A stretch of DNA of 33,971 bases from Anaerolineae bacterium (GCA_016930015.1 JAFGHR010000123.1:1-33971), one strand, 5' to 3'. Shown: positions 25,390 through 33,971, counted from the first letter of the stretch. Numbers and translations: made by a program. The notes: generated by a model not told the origin, from the letters alone.

Positions 25390-27612
25390 TCACCCGTGGA
25401 TGCGCCATGCCAGCGCGCTCCAGCGCTGCGCCACACGGTCATTTTGGACGGCAATGGCGATCGCTTTGCGCGTCCCGACCAGGACGACCAGTTCCTTCGC
25501 GCGGGTGATGGCCGTGTACAGCAGGTTGCGCTGGAGCATCATGTAATGCTGGGTGACGACCGGGATCACGACACACGGGTATTCGCTGCCCTGCGAGCGG
25601 TGCACACTGATGCAGTAGGCATGTGTCAGGTCATCGACTTCGGCCCAGTCATACTTAACGATGCGCTCATCGATGACCACCGTCATGATCTGGTTGGTGA
25701 TGTCAAACCCGCGCACGCGCCCAATATCACCGTTGAATACGTCTTTTTCGTAGTTGTTGCGCGTCTGGATCACCTTGTCACCCACGCGAAACAGGCGTTT
25801 GGTCAGCCCGCCCAGCCGCCGCTCAGCGATGCGGGGATTTGACGGATTCAGCCGCTCCTGAAGCGTCTGATTTAGCGCGGACACGCCGACTGGACCCCGG
25901 TACATGGGCGAAAGCACCTGGATATCATCCACCGGATCGTAGCCGAATTTGTTAGGGATGCGCTCCTGCACGATCTCGACCAGCAGGTCACCGGCGGCGA
26001 CCGGGTCTTCCTGTACAAACAGGAAAAAGTCCTTGTTCTGGCTGGATGTGTCGGGCACGTCGCCCCGGTTGATGCGGTGCGCGTTGTAAATGATCTGGCT
26101 GGTATCCGCCTGGCGGAAAATCGTATTCAGCCGTGTCACGGGGCCGATACCACTCTCGATCACGTCGTGCAGCACGTTACCCGCGCCCACACTGGGAAGC
26201 TGGTCAATATCACCCACCAGCAGCAGGTGCGTGTCCGGGCGGAGCGCTTTGAGCAGGCTGTAAAATAACATCAGGTCGATCATGGATGCTTCGTCCACGA
26301 TCAGCATGTCAGTATCGAGCGGGTTTTCCTCGTTGTACACGAATCCGCGTTGTGCCGGGCTGAAACCCAATAGGCGGTGAATGGTCCGCGCCGGGTGCCC
26401 GGTGGCTTCGCTCATACGCTTGGCGGCGCGGCCCGTAGGTGACGCCAGCATAAACCGGTGGCGTGTGCGGTCCAGCGCCCCGATCACCGCGCGGAGTGTG
26501 GTTGTTTTGCCGGTGCCGGGACCGCCCGTGAGCACGCTCACTTTGTGCGTGAGCGCCTGCCGCACGGCGTTTTGCTGCTGGTCGGTGAGTTGTACGCGGC
26601 TGCTGCCTGCCAGGTCGGCCAGCAAACGATCCCAGTTGGTGCGGTGCATGTCATCCAGGCGGCTGGCGGGGGTATCGTTCAACTGCCGCAGGCGGGCGGC
26701 GGCACCTTTTTCGCTGTAATACATGGGCGGCAGGTAGACGGCTTCGACCTGTTCGAGTCCGGCAGGCACCACTTCGATCATGATCTCGCTGCGTTGGGCC
26801 GTGCGCTGGATCGCGTCTTCGACCGGGTGGGTTGGCTCGTCCGCATCAGGCGCCACGCCCAGCAGTTCGGCGGCCTGTTCGACCAGTGTATGGCGGGGCA
26901 GGTAGACATGCCCCTCGTCGGTGGCCTCGTTAAGCGCGTGTTTGACTCCTGCCGCGATCCGGCTGGGGGCGTCCGGCGGCAGGCCGAGATTCTGCGCGAT
27001 CTTGTCTGCCGTGCGGAACCCGATCCCGCGAATGTCATCGGCCAGCCGGTACGGGTTATTGCTGACGATCTGGATCGCCTGGTCGCCGTACTGCTTGTAA
27101 ATTTTCACGGCCAGCCCGGTTGTAACATTGTGCCCCTGCAAAAATAACATCACTTCCTTGATATGCTGCTGTTCGATCCAGGCCGACCCGATCAGTTTGG
27201 TGCGATGTTTGCCAACGCCGGGCACGTCGAGCAAACGCTGCGGCGTGCGATCCAGCACGTCGAGTGTGTCTGTGCCGAAAAAATCCACGATCCGCCTGGC
27301 GGTGACCGGCCCCACCCCTTTGATCAGCCCGCTGCCCAGGTAGCGGCGAATAGCCTCCGCGCTGGCGGGGCGAATCTGGATCATGTTTTCGGTGCGAAAC
27401 TGGCGTCCGTGTTTGGGGTGATTGGTCCACTGCCCTTCCAGGCGCACACTTTCACCGGGCTGGACTTCGGGCATGTTGCCCACCACGGTGATCAGCTCCT
27501 CGCGCCCCAGTTGGAACTGGTCCGGGCGCAGGCGCAGCACGCAGTAATTGGTGTCCTCGTTGTAATAGGTGATTCGCTCTACTGAGCCGGTCAATGTATC
27601 GGGAGACGTCAT
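25390..27612 (-). CDS. RecD2-type ATP-dependent helicase (RecD/TraA family)
   Basis: The 740-residue product matches RecD2, a superfamily 1B 5'-3' DNA helicase of bacteria without RecBC that acts in repair and genome stability. The N-terminal region has an OB-like part and helix-hairpin-helix segments (LIKGVGPVTARRI at 97-108, LLDVPGVGKHRTKL at 127-140). The motor shows Walker A TGGPGTGKT (362-370), DEAS (440-443), motif III GDIDQLP (467-473), VHRSQGSE (670-677) and motif VI YTAITRAK (699-706). I chose ATG at 27612 because the family sequence begins there; the frame runs back to 27867 through a repeat and a promoter and is not protein-like. The ribosome site is weak. It is transcribed apart from its neighbours. 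Confidence 0.9.
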   Translation of the reverse strand: MTSPDTLTGSVERITYYNEDTNYCVLRLRPDQFQLGREELITVVGNMPEVQPGESVRLEGQWTNHPKHGRQFRTENMIQIRPASAEAIRRYLGSGLIKGVGPVTARRIVDFFGTDTLDVLDRTPQRLLDVPGVGKHRTKLIGSAWIEQQHIKEVMLFLQGHNVTTGLAVKIYKQYGDQAIQIVSNNPYRLADDIRGIGFRTADKIAQNLGLPPDAPSRIAAGVKHALNEATDEGHVYLPRHTLVEQAAELLGVAPDADEPTHPVEDAIQRTAQRSEIMIEVVPAGLEQVEAVYLPPMYYSEKGAAARLRQLNDTPASRLDDMHRTNWDRLLADLAGSSRVQLTDQQQNAVRQALTHKVSVLTGGPGTGKTTTLRAVIGALDRTRHRFMLASPTGRAAKRMSEATGHPARTIHRLLGFSPAQRGFVYNEENPLDTDMLIVDEASMIDLMLFYSLLKALRPDTHLLLVGDIDQLPSVGAGNVLHDVIESGIGPVTRLNTIFRQADTSQIIYNAHRINRGDVPDTSSQNKDFFLFVQEDPVAAGDLLVEIVQERIPNKFGYDPVDDIQVLSPMYRGPVGVSALNQTLQERLNPSNPRIAERRLGGLTKRLFRVGDKVIQTRNNYEKDVFNGDIGRVRGFDITNQIMTVVIDERIVKYDWAEVDDLTHAYCISVHRSQGSEYPCVVIPVVTQHYMMLQRNLLYTAITRAKELVVLVGTRKAIAIAVQNDRVAQRWSALAWRIHG

Positions 27613-27686
27613 CGCTGTTGGTTCCGTGTAACTCTTTTTTCTGGACGGCTGAGTCGCACCCGTTATTCTACCGGATGCGCGGCGAA

Positions 27687-27748
27687 CCGGCACCTGTGGT
27701 CCCGGTGCTGGACCGGCACCTGTGGTCCCGGTGCTGGACCGGCATCTG
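27687..27748. repeat. Tandem repeat, 26-bp unit, two copies and a partial third
   Basis: Two perfect copies (27687-27712 and 27713-27738) and the first ten bases of a third with one change (27739-27748) lie in the gap between the helicase and hydrolase genes. Each unit begins CCGGCACC and ends GGTGCTGGA, so each also has imperfect dyad symmetry. It sits just before the hydrolase promoter. Confidence 0.9.
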
Positions 27749-27765
27749 CCCCGACCGTAGACCGA

Positions 27766-27794
27766 TTGCCAGCGTGTGACAATGTGACTATGAT
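27766..27794 (+). promoter_or_regulatory. Promoter of the alpha/beta hydrolase gene
   Basis: TTGCCA (27766-27771) and TATGAT (27789-27794) are 17 bases apart, a good housekeeping-sigma match, 74 bases ahead of the hydrolase start. The tandem repeat ends 17 bases upstream of it. Confidence 0.6.
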
Positions 27795-27868
27795 GGGGTT
27801 GCGCCGGTGATCGTGCAGAGATAACGCGCACGCAGCCAATCAAAAACGGATCAAGGAGAAAGCCCATT

Positions 27869-28648
27869 ATGCCGCCAATCGTAAAGCTGGTTGCTGAGGA
27901 GCGTGGACAGGGTACTCCCCTGGTGCTGCTGCATGGTTTCCCCTTCGATCATCGTATCTGGCAGGCGCAGGTCGAGGCGTTAAGTGATATCTGCCGCGTG
28001 ATTACGCCGGATTTACGCGGGCATGGCAGCAGCCCGTTTCCGGACGGCGTGTATGATATGGATACGATGGCCCAGGATGTGCTCGCCCTGCTGGACCGGC
28101 TGGACGTGCGGCGTGCCATATGGGCCGGACACAGCATGGGCGGTTATGTGCTCATGGCCGCGCTGCGTCTGGCTCCGGAACGTATCATGGGGGCGGCTTT
28201 TGTCGCCACGCACCCGCTGCCCGATTCCGACGCGAAACGTGCCCAGCGCCTTGACGATGCTACCGAGGCGATCCGCCTGGGCAGCACGCGGATTGTGTGC
28301 GGCATGCTGGATAAGTTGTTTGCGCCGTCCGTATCGGCTACGCCTGCGTTGGCACAGAAAACTGTGGATATTATGGTTAACACGTCACCGGTTGGGGTAG
28401 CCGGTGCGCTGCGCGGTATGGCCGGGCGCCCGGATTCGACAGGTACGCTGCGCAGCATGACGGTACCGGCGGTGGTTGTGGTGGGCGCCGAGGATCAGAT
28501 TGTGTCGCTGGATGTTGCCCGGAATATGGCCGATACCATACCCGGCGCGACCCTGGTTATCGTGCCCGGTGCCGGGCATATGCTCATGCTGGAGCAGCCG
28601 GACGCCACAACCGATGCGCTGCGACCATTTATCGAAGACGTTCTGTGA
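27869..28648 (+). CDS. Alpha/beta-fold hydrolase
   Basis: This 259-residue cytoplasmic protein has the oxyanion motif HGFPFDH (22-28), nucleophile S89 in GHSMGG, D209 in VGAEDQIV and H237 in GAGHM, a full catalytic triad. The overall pattern resembles the 3-oxoadipate enol-lactonase / BioH / haloperoxidase branch. The substrate cannot be read from sequence. AAGGAG lies 10 bases before the ATG. No signal peptide is present. It precedes the receptor kinase by 168 bases and is likely a separate unit. Confidence 0.88.
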   Translation: MPPIVKLVAEERGQGTPLVLLHGFPFDHRIWQAQVEALSDICRVITPDLRGHGSSPFPDGVYDMDTMAQDVLALLDRLDVRRAIWAGHSMGGYVLMAALRLAPERIMGAAFVATHPLPDSDAKRAQRLDDATEAIRLGSTRIVCGMLDKLFAPSVSATPALAQKTVDIMVNTSPVGVAGALRGMAGRPDSTGTLRSMTVPAVVVVGAEDQIVSLDVARNMADTIPGATLVIVPGAGHMLMLEQPDATTDALRPFIEDVL

Positions 28649-28725
28649 TGGCGTGCAGGTGGCAAATTGCACTTCCTGTTATCATCAGGACGGGATATAC
28701 TTAGGATCGGTGCGCTTGGTTGCGC

Positions 28726-28731
28726 TATAAT
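28726..28731 (+). promoter_or_regulatory. Candidate -10 box of the receptor kinase gene
   Basis: TATAAT lies 85 bases ahead of the kinase start codon. The best upstream match, TTAGGA at 28701, would need a 19-base spacer, so the -35 element is unconvincing. Confidence 0.4.
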
Positions 28732-28816
28732 CAGCATTTGGGCCTGTGTAGGGAATACCTTCTCAGGCTAGTGTCTGGTTGTTGCCCCGGTCGGAAATAA
28801 TGGTTGAGAATGCCCT

Positions 28817-31800
28817 ATGTCTACTCCTGATCCGTTGTTTGAAAAACAATTAGGTGATTACACGATCCAGCGCTTGCTGGGCAAAGGTGGCATGTCGCGC
28901 GTGTATCTCGGTTATGACGAGAATTTGCAGCGATATGCGGCGGTAAAGGTCATCAGCGGCGATTTCGCTACCACAAGCGAAGAGGAATATACGCGCCGTT
29001 TTCAGACTGAGGCGCGCGCCATTGCTCACTTGCAGCATCCGAATATCGTTGGTGTGTACCAGTTTGGACGCACCGAAGGTATTTATTACATGGCCCAGGT
29101 CTTTATGGAAGGCAACGACCTGCGTATGATGCTCAAGGAAACGGCTGAGCAAGGCAAGCGCATATCACATGACGATATTCTACGCATCACGCGAGATGTG
29201 GCCAGCGCGCTTGATTACGCTCACGAACACGGCGTGATCCATCGTGATATCAAACCATCGAACATCATGATGGAAGCCAAAACGGGCCGCGCGGTCCTGA
29301 TGGACTTCGGGTTAGCGTTGAGCATCCACGAGGGCACAACCGGCGATACGTTCGGCAGCGCGCATTATATCGCGCCCGAACAGGCGATATCCTCAGCGAA
29401 TGCCGTGCCGCAAAGTGACCTGTATTCGCTGGGCATCGTGGTCTACGAAATGCTGGTGGGCAAGGTGCCGTTTGATGACCCGTCCGCCATGAGTGTTGTA
29501 CTCAAGCATCTTAACGAATCGCCCCAACCGCTGAACGTGATCGATCCCAGCATCTCGGATGAGATTGAGCGGGTGGTGATGCGCATACTCGACAAGAACC
29601 CGGAGCGGCGGTATGCATCCGGTGCAGACTTTGTCAGCGCCCTGGAACACGCGTTTAACGCTGAAAAACAGGCGGAAAAAGGCCTCGGCACCGACAGTCT
29701 GGATGCGCCCATAGGTGATCGGGCGTTTATCCAGCACCCGACGCCAAAGGTGTCCACGCCGTCATCTGAGGAAATCGATAGCGGTGTGTTAGGGCGGTTT
29801 GCTCGCCGCCGGTCCCGCCGGGAAGAAGAATCCGCTGCCGAACAGCCGGTTGATGTGCGCAGCCTGCCCATTGATGAGCAGACTCTAGACTCAATTCTTG
29901 ATACGTATTCCGACCCGCGTGATATCGGCCTGGTTGGGCCGGGCGCGCGCGGCCTTGATCCGCGTGAAATCACGTCGTCTTCGCGGCCTAAAGGTATCGA
30001 GACGCTCAAGGAAGCTGGAGCCGGAAAGCCAACGGCAAAGCGCAGGCGCCGGTCGCGTGTCGGGCTGCTGCTGACGGCGATCCTGATTTTGGCGGCGCTG
30101 GGTGGTTCGCTGCTGCTTGGCCCGATTGGTGGTGGTGGTGATGGGGATGATGAAGAACCCGCAGTCCTGACGACCGAAGAACAAGAACAGACTCAGACGG
30201 CGGTAGCGCTGGCGGTGCCTACAGACGAGGTCACGCCGACCGAAGCCGTCGAGACTGAGGAAGTCGAAACGGAAACGGCGCCTACTGAAGCGGCGACAGA
30301 GGAAGCGGAACCTACTGACGAGGTCACGGCAGAAGCTGCGCCTACTGACGAAGCCGCACCGACCGAAGAAGTCGAAGCCGCCGAGACTGAAGAAGTCGAA
30401 GCCGCCGAGACTGAAGAAGTCGAAACGGAAACCGCGCTGCCCGAAACCGTCGAAGCCGCTGAAACCGAAGAAGTCGAAACCGAAGCCGCGCCCACTGAAG
30501 CGGCGACGGAAGAAGCAACACCTACCGTCGAGCTGACGGCCACCATCGAGCCGACGGCCACCGTTGCGCCTACCGAAACCGAAGAAGTCGCGGTGGCGGC
30601 GCTGCCCTCCGACATCGAACCGGAAATTCGCCTGGTGTATGATGAAAACGAACTGCTGCTGATCAATACGTCGCCCAGGCCGTTGAACGCCAGCCAGCTT
30701 GTATTTGAGCAGCAAATGCCCGATGGCACCGTGCGCGATTTTGAGGCGACCACGTGGCGCAACCCGTCCGATTTGCGTGTTGGGGGATGTTTCCAACTGC
30801 TGCGGGCTGGCCCCACACGTATCAAGCCGGATATCGAAACGTGCCCGGTGTTCCTGGCGTGGTATCGAGCCAGTGTCGAGGAGCATTATTTCTGGCTGTC
30901 GGATGATCCGGACGCGACATTTACCGTCCGGCTGGCGGACAGTGATGTGCCGCTGGTCACGTGTGAGATCGCGGCGGGCGCGTGCGAATTTTCGACCGTT
31001 CAGGGGGCAGCGGTGGCCGAAGCGCAGCCTGATGAAACAGTCGCGCCTGCCACGGAGGAACCGACCGCTACACTCGCACCGACTGACACACTCGCGCCGA
31101 CCGATACGCCAGTATCGACCGATACACCCGCACCGACTGACACACCGGAACCGACCAGTACGCCAGCCCACACCGAAGTCGCCGAAGCAGGTACGCCTAC
31201 CGGTGAGGCCGATATCCGGCTGGTGTATAACGATGATGAACTGGTCATGATCAATATCTCCGACCAGCCGGTTGACGTGAGCGGCTTTATGTTTGAACAA
31301 ACGCTGCCCGACGGCTCAAGGCGTGTGTTTGAGGCGCAAACCTGGCGCAATAACATTACCCGCATGGCATCGGACGGCTGTTACCAGCTTCTCCGCGCCG
31401 GGCCGACTCAGATTCGGCCCCCGGTTGAGGTTTGCCCGTACTTCATCGGGTGGTACCGCGTCATCGTGGAAGACAGCTATTTCTGGCTGTCGGATGAACC
31501 GGGCGCGACGTTTGACGTAGTCAGCGAAGACGGTACACGGCTGGTGACGTGTGAAGTCGCGGCGGGTGAGTGTGAATTTAACAGCGCCGGGTTGGCGGTT
31601 GGCGAAGCCGGACCCGCTGAAGGCGATACCGGGGAAGCTGAGCCGGTCACCGCGCCGGTTGCCGCGCCGATTGGTGATCTGGATGTGCGCCTGCTGTACG
31701 ACGCTGACCAGTTTATCCTGGTGAATCGGGCCGATGACATGCTCGATATCAGTGATTTTGTGTTTGAACAAACGCTGCCCAATGGCACCACGCTCGTATT

Positions 31801-32527
31801 TGAGGCGGCGGCCTGGAATGCCAGTCACGATACAACGCAGGTGAACGCGGGCGGCTGTTACCAGCTTTTGCGCGCGGGTCCGGCCCAGGCTGTGCCCAGT
31901 ACGGACGTTTGCCCGACGTTCCTGGGCTGGTATCGGGCGACGGCGACCAGCAGTTATTTCTGGCTGTCGGACGCAGACGACGCTACGTTTACCGTGCGCC
32001 GTGCGGCTGACTCCGCACCGTTGGCAACGTGTGAAATCGCGGCGGGGGCGTGTGATCTGGCCGCGTCAGCAGATGAGGCCGCGCCGGAAGACGAATCGAC
32101 TACATCCGAAGGCATTCCGCCCGGTGGTGAACCGAATCTGAAGCTGGTCTACGATGACGATCAGGTGATCCTGGTCAATATGTCGGATGTCGCGCTGGAT
32201 GTCAGCCAGCTTGTGTTTGAACAGGAAACCGCCGAGGGCAAACGGACGTATGAGGCCCGCACGTGGAATTCCGGCCACAGCACGGCACAGATGACGGCGG
32301 GCGGCTGTTACCAGCTTTTGCGCGCCGGGCCAGCGCAGATTCGACCGGACGCCGATCTATGTCCGGCGTTCCTCGGCTGGTTCCGGGCCAGTGTAGCCGA
32401 CCGTTACTTCTGGCTGTCGGATGACGGCACGGCGACATTTTCCGTACAGTGGGGCACTGATCCCGCGCCGCTGGCCGTGTGTACGATCGCGGCGGGCGAG
32501 TGTACATTCTTTTTGCCGCAAAATTAG
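28817..32527 (+). CDS. Receptor-like Ser/Thr protein kinase (PknB type) with four extracellular four-Cys repeats
   Basis: The 1236-residue protein carries a complete kinase domain at about 15-280: glycine loop GKGGMSRV (22-29), K44, the HRD aspartate D144, DFG 163-165 and the APE-like segment IAPEQ. A juxtamembrane part (about 285-410) ends in a basic patch. One membrane helix lies at about 414-436. Outside is a long Glu/Thr-rich linker (about 450-595) and then four repeats of about 125 residues (602-725, 797-922, 954-1080, 1104-1232), separated by short or Pro/Thr-rich linkers. Each repeat has four Cys with spacings of 18, 39-40 and 7, and shares CYQLLRAGP, CPxFLGWYR and YFWLSD. I do not recognise the repeat family. 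The kinase phosphorylates Ser/Thr inside the cell, presumably in response to a ligand or wall material outside. The ribosome site is weak. Confidence 0.88.
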   Translation: MSTPDPLFEKQLGDYTIQRLLGKGGMSRVYLGYDENLQRYAAVKVISGDFATTSEEEYTRRFQTEARAIAHLQHPNIVGVYQFGRTEGIYYMAQVFMEGNDLRMMLKETAEQGKRISHDDILRITRDVASALDYAHEHGVIHRDIKPSNIMMEAKTGRAVLMDFGLALSIHEGTTGDTFGSAHYIAPEQAISSANAVPQSDLYSLGIVVYEMLVGKVPFDDPSAMSVVLKHLNESPQPLNVIDPSISDEIERVVMRILDKNPERRYASGADFVSALEHAFNAEKQAEKGLGTDSLDAPIGDRAFIQHPTPKVSTPSSEEIDSGVLGRFARRRSRREEESAAEQPVDVRSLPIDEQTLDSILDTYSDPRDIGLVGPGARGLDPREITSSSRPKGIETLKEAGAGKPTAKRRRRSRVGLLLTAILILAALGGSLLLGPIGGGGDGDDEEPAVLTTEEQEQTQTAVALAVPTDEVTPTEAVETEEVETETAPTEAATEEAEPTDEVTAEAAPTDEAAPTEEVEAAETEEVEAAETEEVETETALPETVEAAETEEVETEAAPTEAATEEATPTVELTATIEPTATVAPTETEEVAVAALPSDIEPEIRLVYDENELLLINTSPRPLNASQLVFEQQMPDGTVRDFEATTWRNPSDLRVGGCFQLLRAGPTRIKPDIETCPVFLAWYRASVEEHYFWLSDDPDATFTVRLADSDVPLVTCEIAAGACEFSTVQGAAVAEAQPDETVAPATEEPTATLAPTDTLAPTDTPVSTDTPAPTDTPEPTSTPAHTEVAEAGTPTGEADIRLVYNDDELVMINISDQPVDVSGFMFEQTLPDGSRRVFEAQTWRNNITRMASDGCYQLLRAGPTQIRPPVEVCPYFIGWYRVIVEDSYFWLSDEPGATFDVVSEDGTRLVTCEVAAGECEFNSAGLAVGEAGPAEGDTGEAEPVTAPVAAPIGDLDVRLLYDADQFILVNRADDMLDISDFVFEQTLPNGTTLVFEAAAWNASHDTTQVNAGGCYQLLRAGPAQAVPSTDVCPTFLGWYRATATSSYFWLSDADDATFTVRRAADSAPLATCEIAAGACDLAASADEAAPEDESTTSEGIPPGGEPNLKLVYDDDQVILVNMSDVALDVSQLVFEQETAEGKRTYEARTWNSGHSTAQMTAGGCYQLLRAGPAQIRPDADLCPAFLGWFRASVADRYFWLSDDGTATFSVQWGTDPAPLAVCTIAAGECTFFLPQN
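30365..30412 (+). repeat. Perfect tandem repeat inside the kinase linker
   Basis: Two identical 24-base units (30365-30388 and 30389-30412), each coding EEVEAAET, lie in a longer, less exact run of GAA/GCC/ACC codons (about 30230-30600). Because the unit is a multiple of three, slippage changes linker length without breaking the frame. Confidence 0.85.
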
Positions 32528-32720
32528 GCTGTCAGGCGGCAGACCGCAGCTATAACTTTTTTCGACCGGCATGTTTTTTGCCGACCGGCAGAGATTGTAA
32601 TTAACCCGTTTTTTATCAGCATGTTTTTTGCCGACCGGCATATTTTCCGCCGCTGATGGTGGGCGGGTAAAATGCCGGTTATGTTTTTCTGGATCAGGCG
32701 GCAGCAAGGATCGCAGACGG
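32528..32720 (+). repeat. Repeat-rich gap between the kinase and glycosyltransferase genes
   Basis: A 22-base direct repeat occurs at 32569-32590 and 32619-32640, exactly 50 bases apart. Its core is TTTTTTGCCGACCGGCA. A shorter related copy, TTTTTTCGACCGGCA, begins at 32557. Each full copy contains the palindrome TGCCG-AC-CGGCA. CCGGCAT (32635-32641) can also pair with ATGCCGG (32672-32678), followed by a T-rich stretch (TTATGTTTTT), which is the best candidate for terminating the kinase transcript. No promoter for the next gene is obvious. AAGGA ahead of ATG 32721 serves as ribosome site. Confidence 0.75.
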
Positions 32721-33971
32721 ATGCAAACAAACCTGACCGGTGTTTCATACAGGCGGCTGTGGGGTGTGCTGCTGCTGCTGCTGGTATACGCGGCTACGCG
32801 CTTGTTTAACCTGCTGGCGCTCCCGTTGTTTGTGGATGAGAGCGTTACGATTGAGGTCGCCCGGCGTTTTTGGGATGGCGACGTGCTGGCCGGGGCGCTG
32901 GACGGGCGGCTGGGTCTGGTGTGGTTTAACGCGTTTCTTGGTCCCGGTTTGCCCGGCCAGGGATTCCCGCAGCGGGCCGGGATTGTGCTGGTGAGTATGG
33001 CGGCGCTGGCCGCGTTTTATGCGCTGGCGCGGGGGCTGGTATCACACCGGGCCGGTTTGCTGGCGATGGCGCTGTGGATCATCACGCCTTACCTGCTGTT
33101 TTTTGAGCGGCTGACCCTGGCCGATTCGCTGTTGAACCCTATCGGCGTGATCGTGGTGTGGATCGCGTGGCAGATGGTGCAGCGCCGCTCGCGCGGGCTG
33201 GCGGTGGGGTTGGGCGCGGCGCTCGTGGTGGCGATTTTGGCCAAGCTGACCGGGATATTCTGGCTGCCGCTGCCGCTGATCGCGCTGGCGCTGGCCGTGA
33301 ACATCCCCTGGCGCGAGCGCCTGGTGTTGGGCGGGCTGGCCTATGGCACGTTTGGGCTGCTGTGGGGGCCGTTTACGCTGGTGCTGCGCTGGCGCGGCTA
33401 CGACTACACCGGCATTGCCGACGAACATACACAGGGCATCGACAGCGGGCTGTTTGACCGTTTGCAGCATAATATCAGCCAGCTCTGGCATGTAGACGTG
33501 GATTATGTGGGCTGGCCCGTGATCGTGCTGGCCGTTCTGCTGGGGCTGTACTGGCTGGCGCAGCGTCCGCGCGGGGCGTTGTATGCGGTATTGGTGCTCG
33601 GCATGAGCGCGGGCAGCGTGGCCGTGTTTGGTCGTGATCTGAACTCGCGTTACGTGCTGAGCCATGTCCCGTGGGTGATCCTGCCGCTGGCGTGTGGGGC
33701 CGGGCTGCTGGTCGAACGCTGCCAGCAGCGCCGCTACCGGCAGGCGGACAGCGTGGTACTGGCCGGGCTGGTGATCTGGACGGCGGTATGTTACGCGGGT
33801 TTTCAGCACCACATGTGGCACGATCCCGCCGCGCTGCCGCTCAACCGGGATGATCGTATTGCGTACATTTCGCGTGAGGCGTCGGGATACGGCAATCAAG
33901 CCATCGGCGAAAGGCTGCGCGAGCTGCCCGAAGCGCTTCCCACGCTGGGACTCGTCGCCAACTGCCAGACG
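32721..33971 (+). CDS. GT-C-fold membrane glycosyltransferase (ArnT/PMT/GT39-like), N-terminal part
   Basis: The frame is open from ATG 32721 to the window edge (417 codons, incomplete) and starts MQTNLTGVSYRR. After the first membrane helix comes LFVDESVTIEVARRF; an acidic Asp-Glu in the first outer loop is the catalytic position of dolichol- or undecaprenyl-phosphate-sugar transferases (GT39, ArnT, PMT). About eight to ten further hydrophobic segments follow, then a soluble region from about residue 385. It would transfer a sugar from a lipid carrier to a protein or lipid outside the membrane. AAGGA lies 10 bases before the ATG. The kinase gene ends 193 bases upstream, and the relation between them is unknown. 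Confidence 0.8.
   Translation, partial: MQTNLTGVSYRRLWGVLLLLLVYAATRLFNLLALPLFVDESVTIEVARRFWDGDVLAGALDGRLGLVWFNAFLGPGLPGQGFPQRAGIVLVSMAALAAFYALARGLVSHRAGLLAMALWIITPYLLFFERLTLADSLLNPIGVIVVWIAWQMVQRRSRGLAVGLGAALVVAILAKLTGIFWLPLPLIALALAVNIPWRERLVLGGLAYGTFGLLWGPFTLVLRWRGYDYTGIADEHTQGIDSGLFDRLQHNISQLWHVDVDYVGWPVIVLAVLLGLYWLAQRPRGALYAVLVLGMSAGSVAVFGRDLNSRYVLSHVPWVILPLACGAGLLVERCQQRRYRQADSVVLAGLVIWTAVCYAGFQHHMWHDPAALPLNRDDRIAYISREASGYGNQAIGERLRELPEALPTLGLVANCQT

Noticed and set aside
27613..27867. N-terminal extension of the RecD2-like protein by 85 residues
   Set aside because: The segment contains the 26-bp tandem repeat and the hydrolase promoter and does not resemble the family.
29891..31300. 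469-codon minus-strand frame opposite the kinase linker and repeats
   Set aside because: It arises from the low-complexity GAA/GTC codons of the linker; its Phe/Arg/Gly repeats have no biological pattern.

Overview
The window looks like chromosomal DNA of a Chloroflexota bacterium, probably of the Anaerolineae or a neighbouring class. This rests on gene content, because no rRNA or marker gene is present. The content is ClpC, an LCP protein and M23 peptidase without any lipopolysaccharide genes, a PknB-type receptor kinase, many secreted proteins with Pro/Thr-rich linkers, and GC-rich coding sequence. The gene order is ordinary and mostly co-directional. I saw no rRNA, tRNA, insertion sequence, phage gene or CRISPR array.

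Region by region: (1) 1-1861, minus strand: a KamA-family radical SAM enzyme, a MoaD/ThiS-type sulfur carrier and the start of an unrecognised gene. (2) 1862-2408: a gene-poor gap holding several nested inverted repeats that could fold as a structured RNA. (3) 2409-6911: a four-domain S1 protein with acidic ends and ClpC, each with a strong terminator. (4) 7116-8847: a stand-alone receiver protein and an SH3-like lipoprotein. (5) 8958-11711: a tight operon of DEDDh exonuclease, M23 peptidase, Nudix hydrolase and GNAT acetyltransferase. (6) 11875-13008: a GT4 glycosyltransferase. (7) 13159-14822: two adjacent 3-hydroxyacyl-CoA dehydrogenase-like genes, the second lacking key residues. (8) 14879-19537: a membrane protein with a degenerate PP2C domain and a propeller-like exterior, an LCP protein and a secreted beta-rich protein. 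(9) 19509-25147, minus strand: a four-gene overlapping operon (GNAT, unknown, methyltransferase, propeller protein) preceded by a double esterase whose first half has lost its catalytic residues. (10) 25390-27612, minus strand: RecD2-type helicase. (11) 27869-32527: alpha/beta hydrolase and a 1236-residue receptor-like Ser/Thr kinase. (12) 32528-33971: a repeat-rich gap, then a GT-C membrane glycosyltransferase that runs off the window.

A large share of the window serves the cell surface: LCP protein, M23 peptidase, GT4 and GT-C glycosyltransferases, lipoprotein, propellers and esterase. Signalling is represented by the receptor kinase, the PP2C-like protein and the receiver. The most unusual items are the four extracellular four-cysteine repeats of the kinase, the PP2C-like protein without metal ligands, the complementary pair of dehydrogenase-like proteins, and the folded element at about 1980-2170. 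None is demonstrably a new defence or mobile system.
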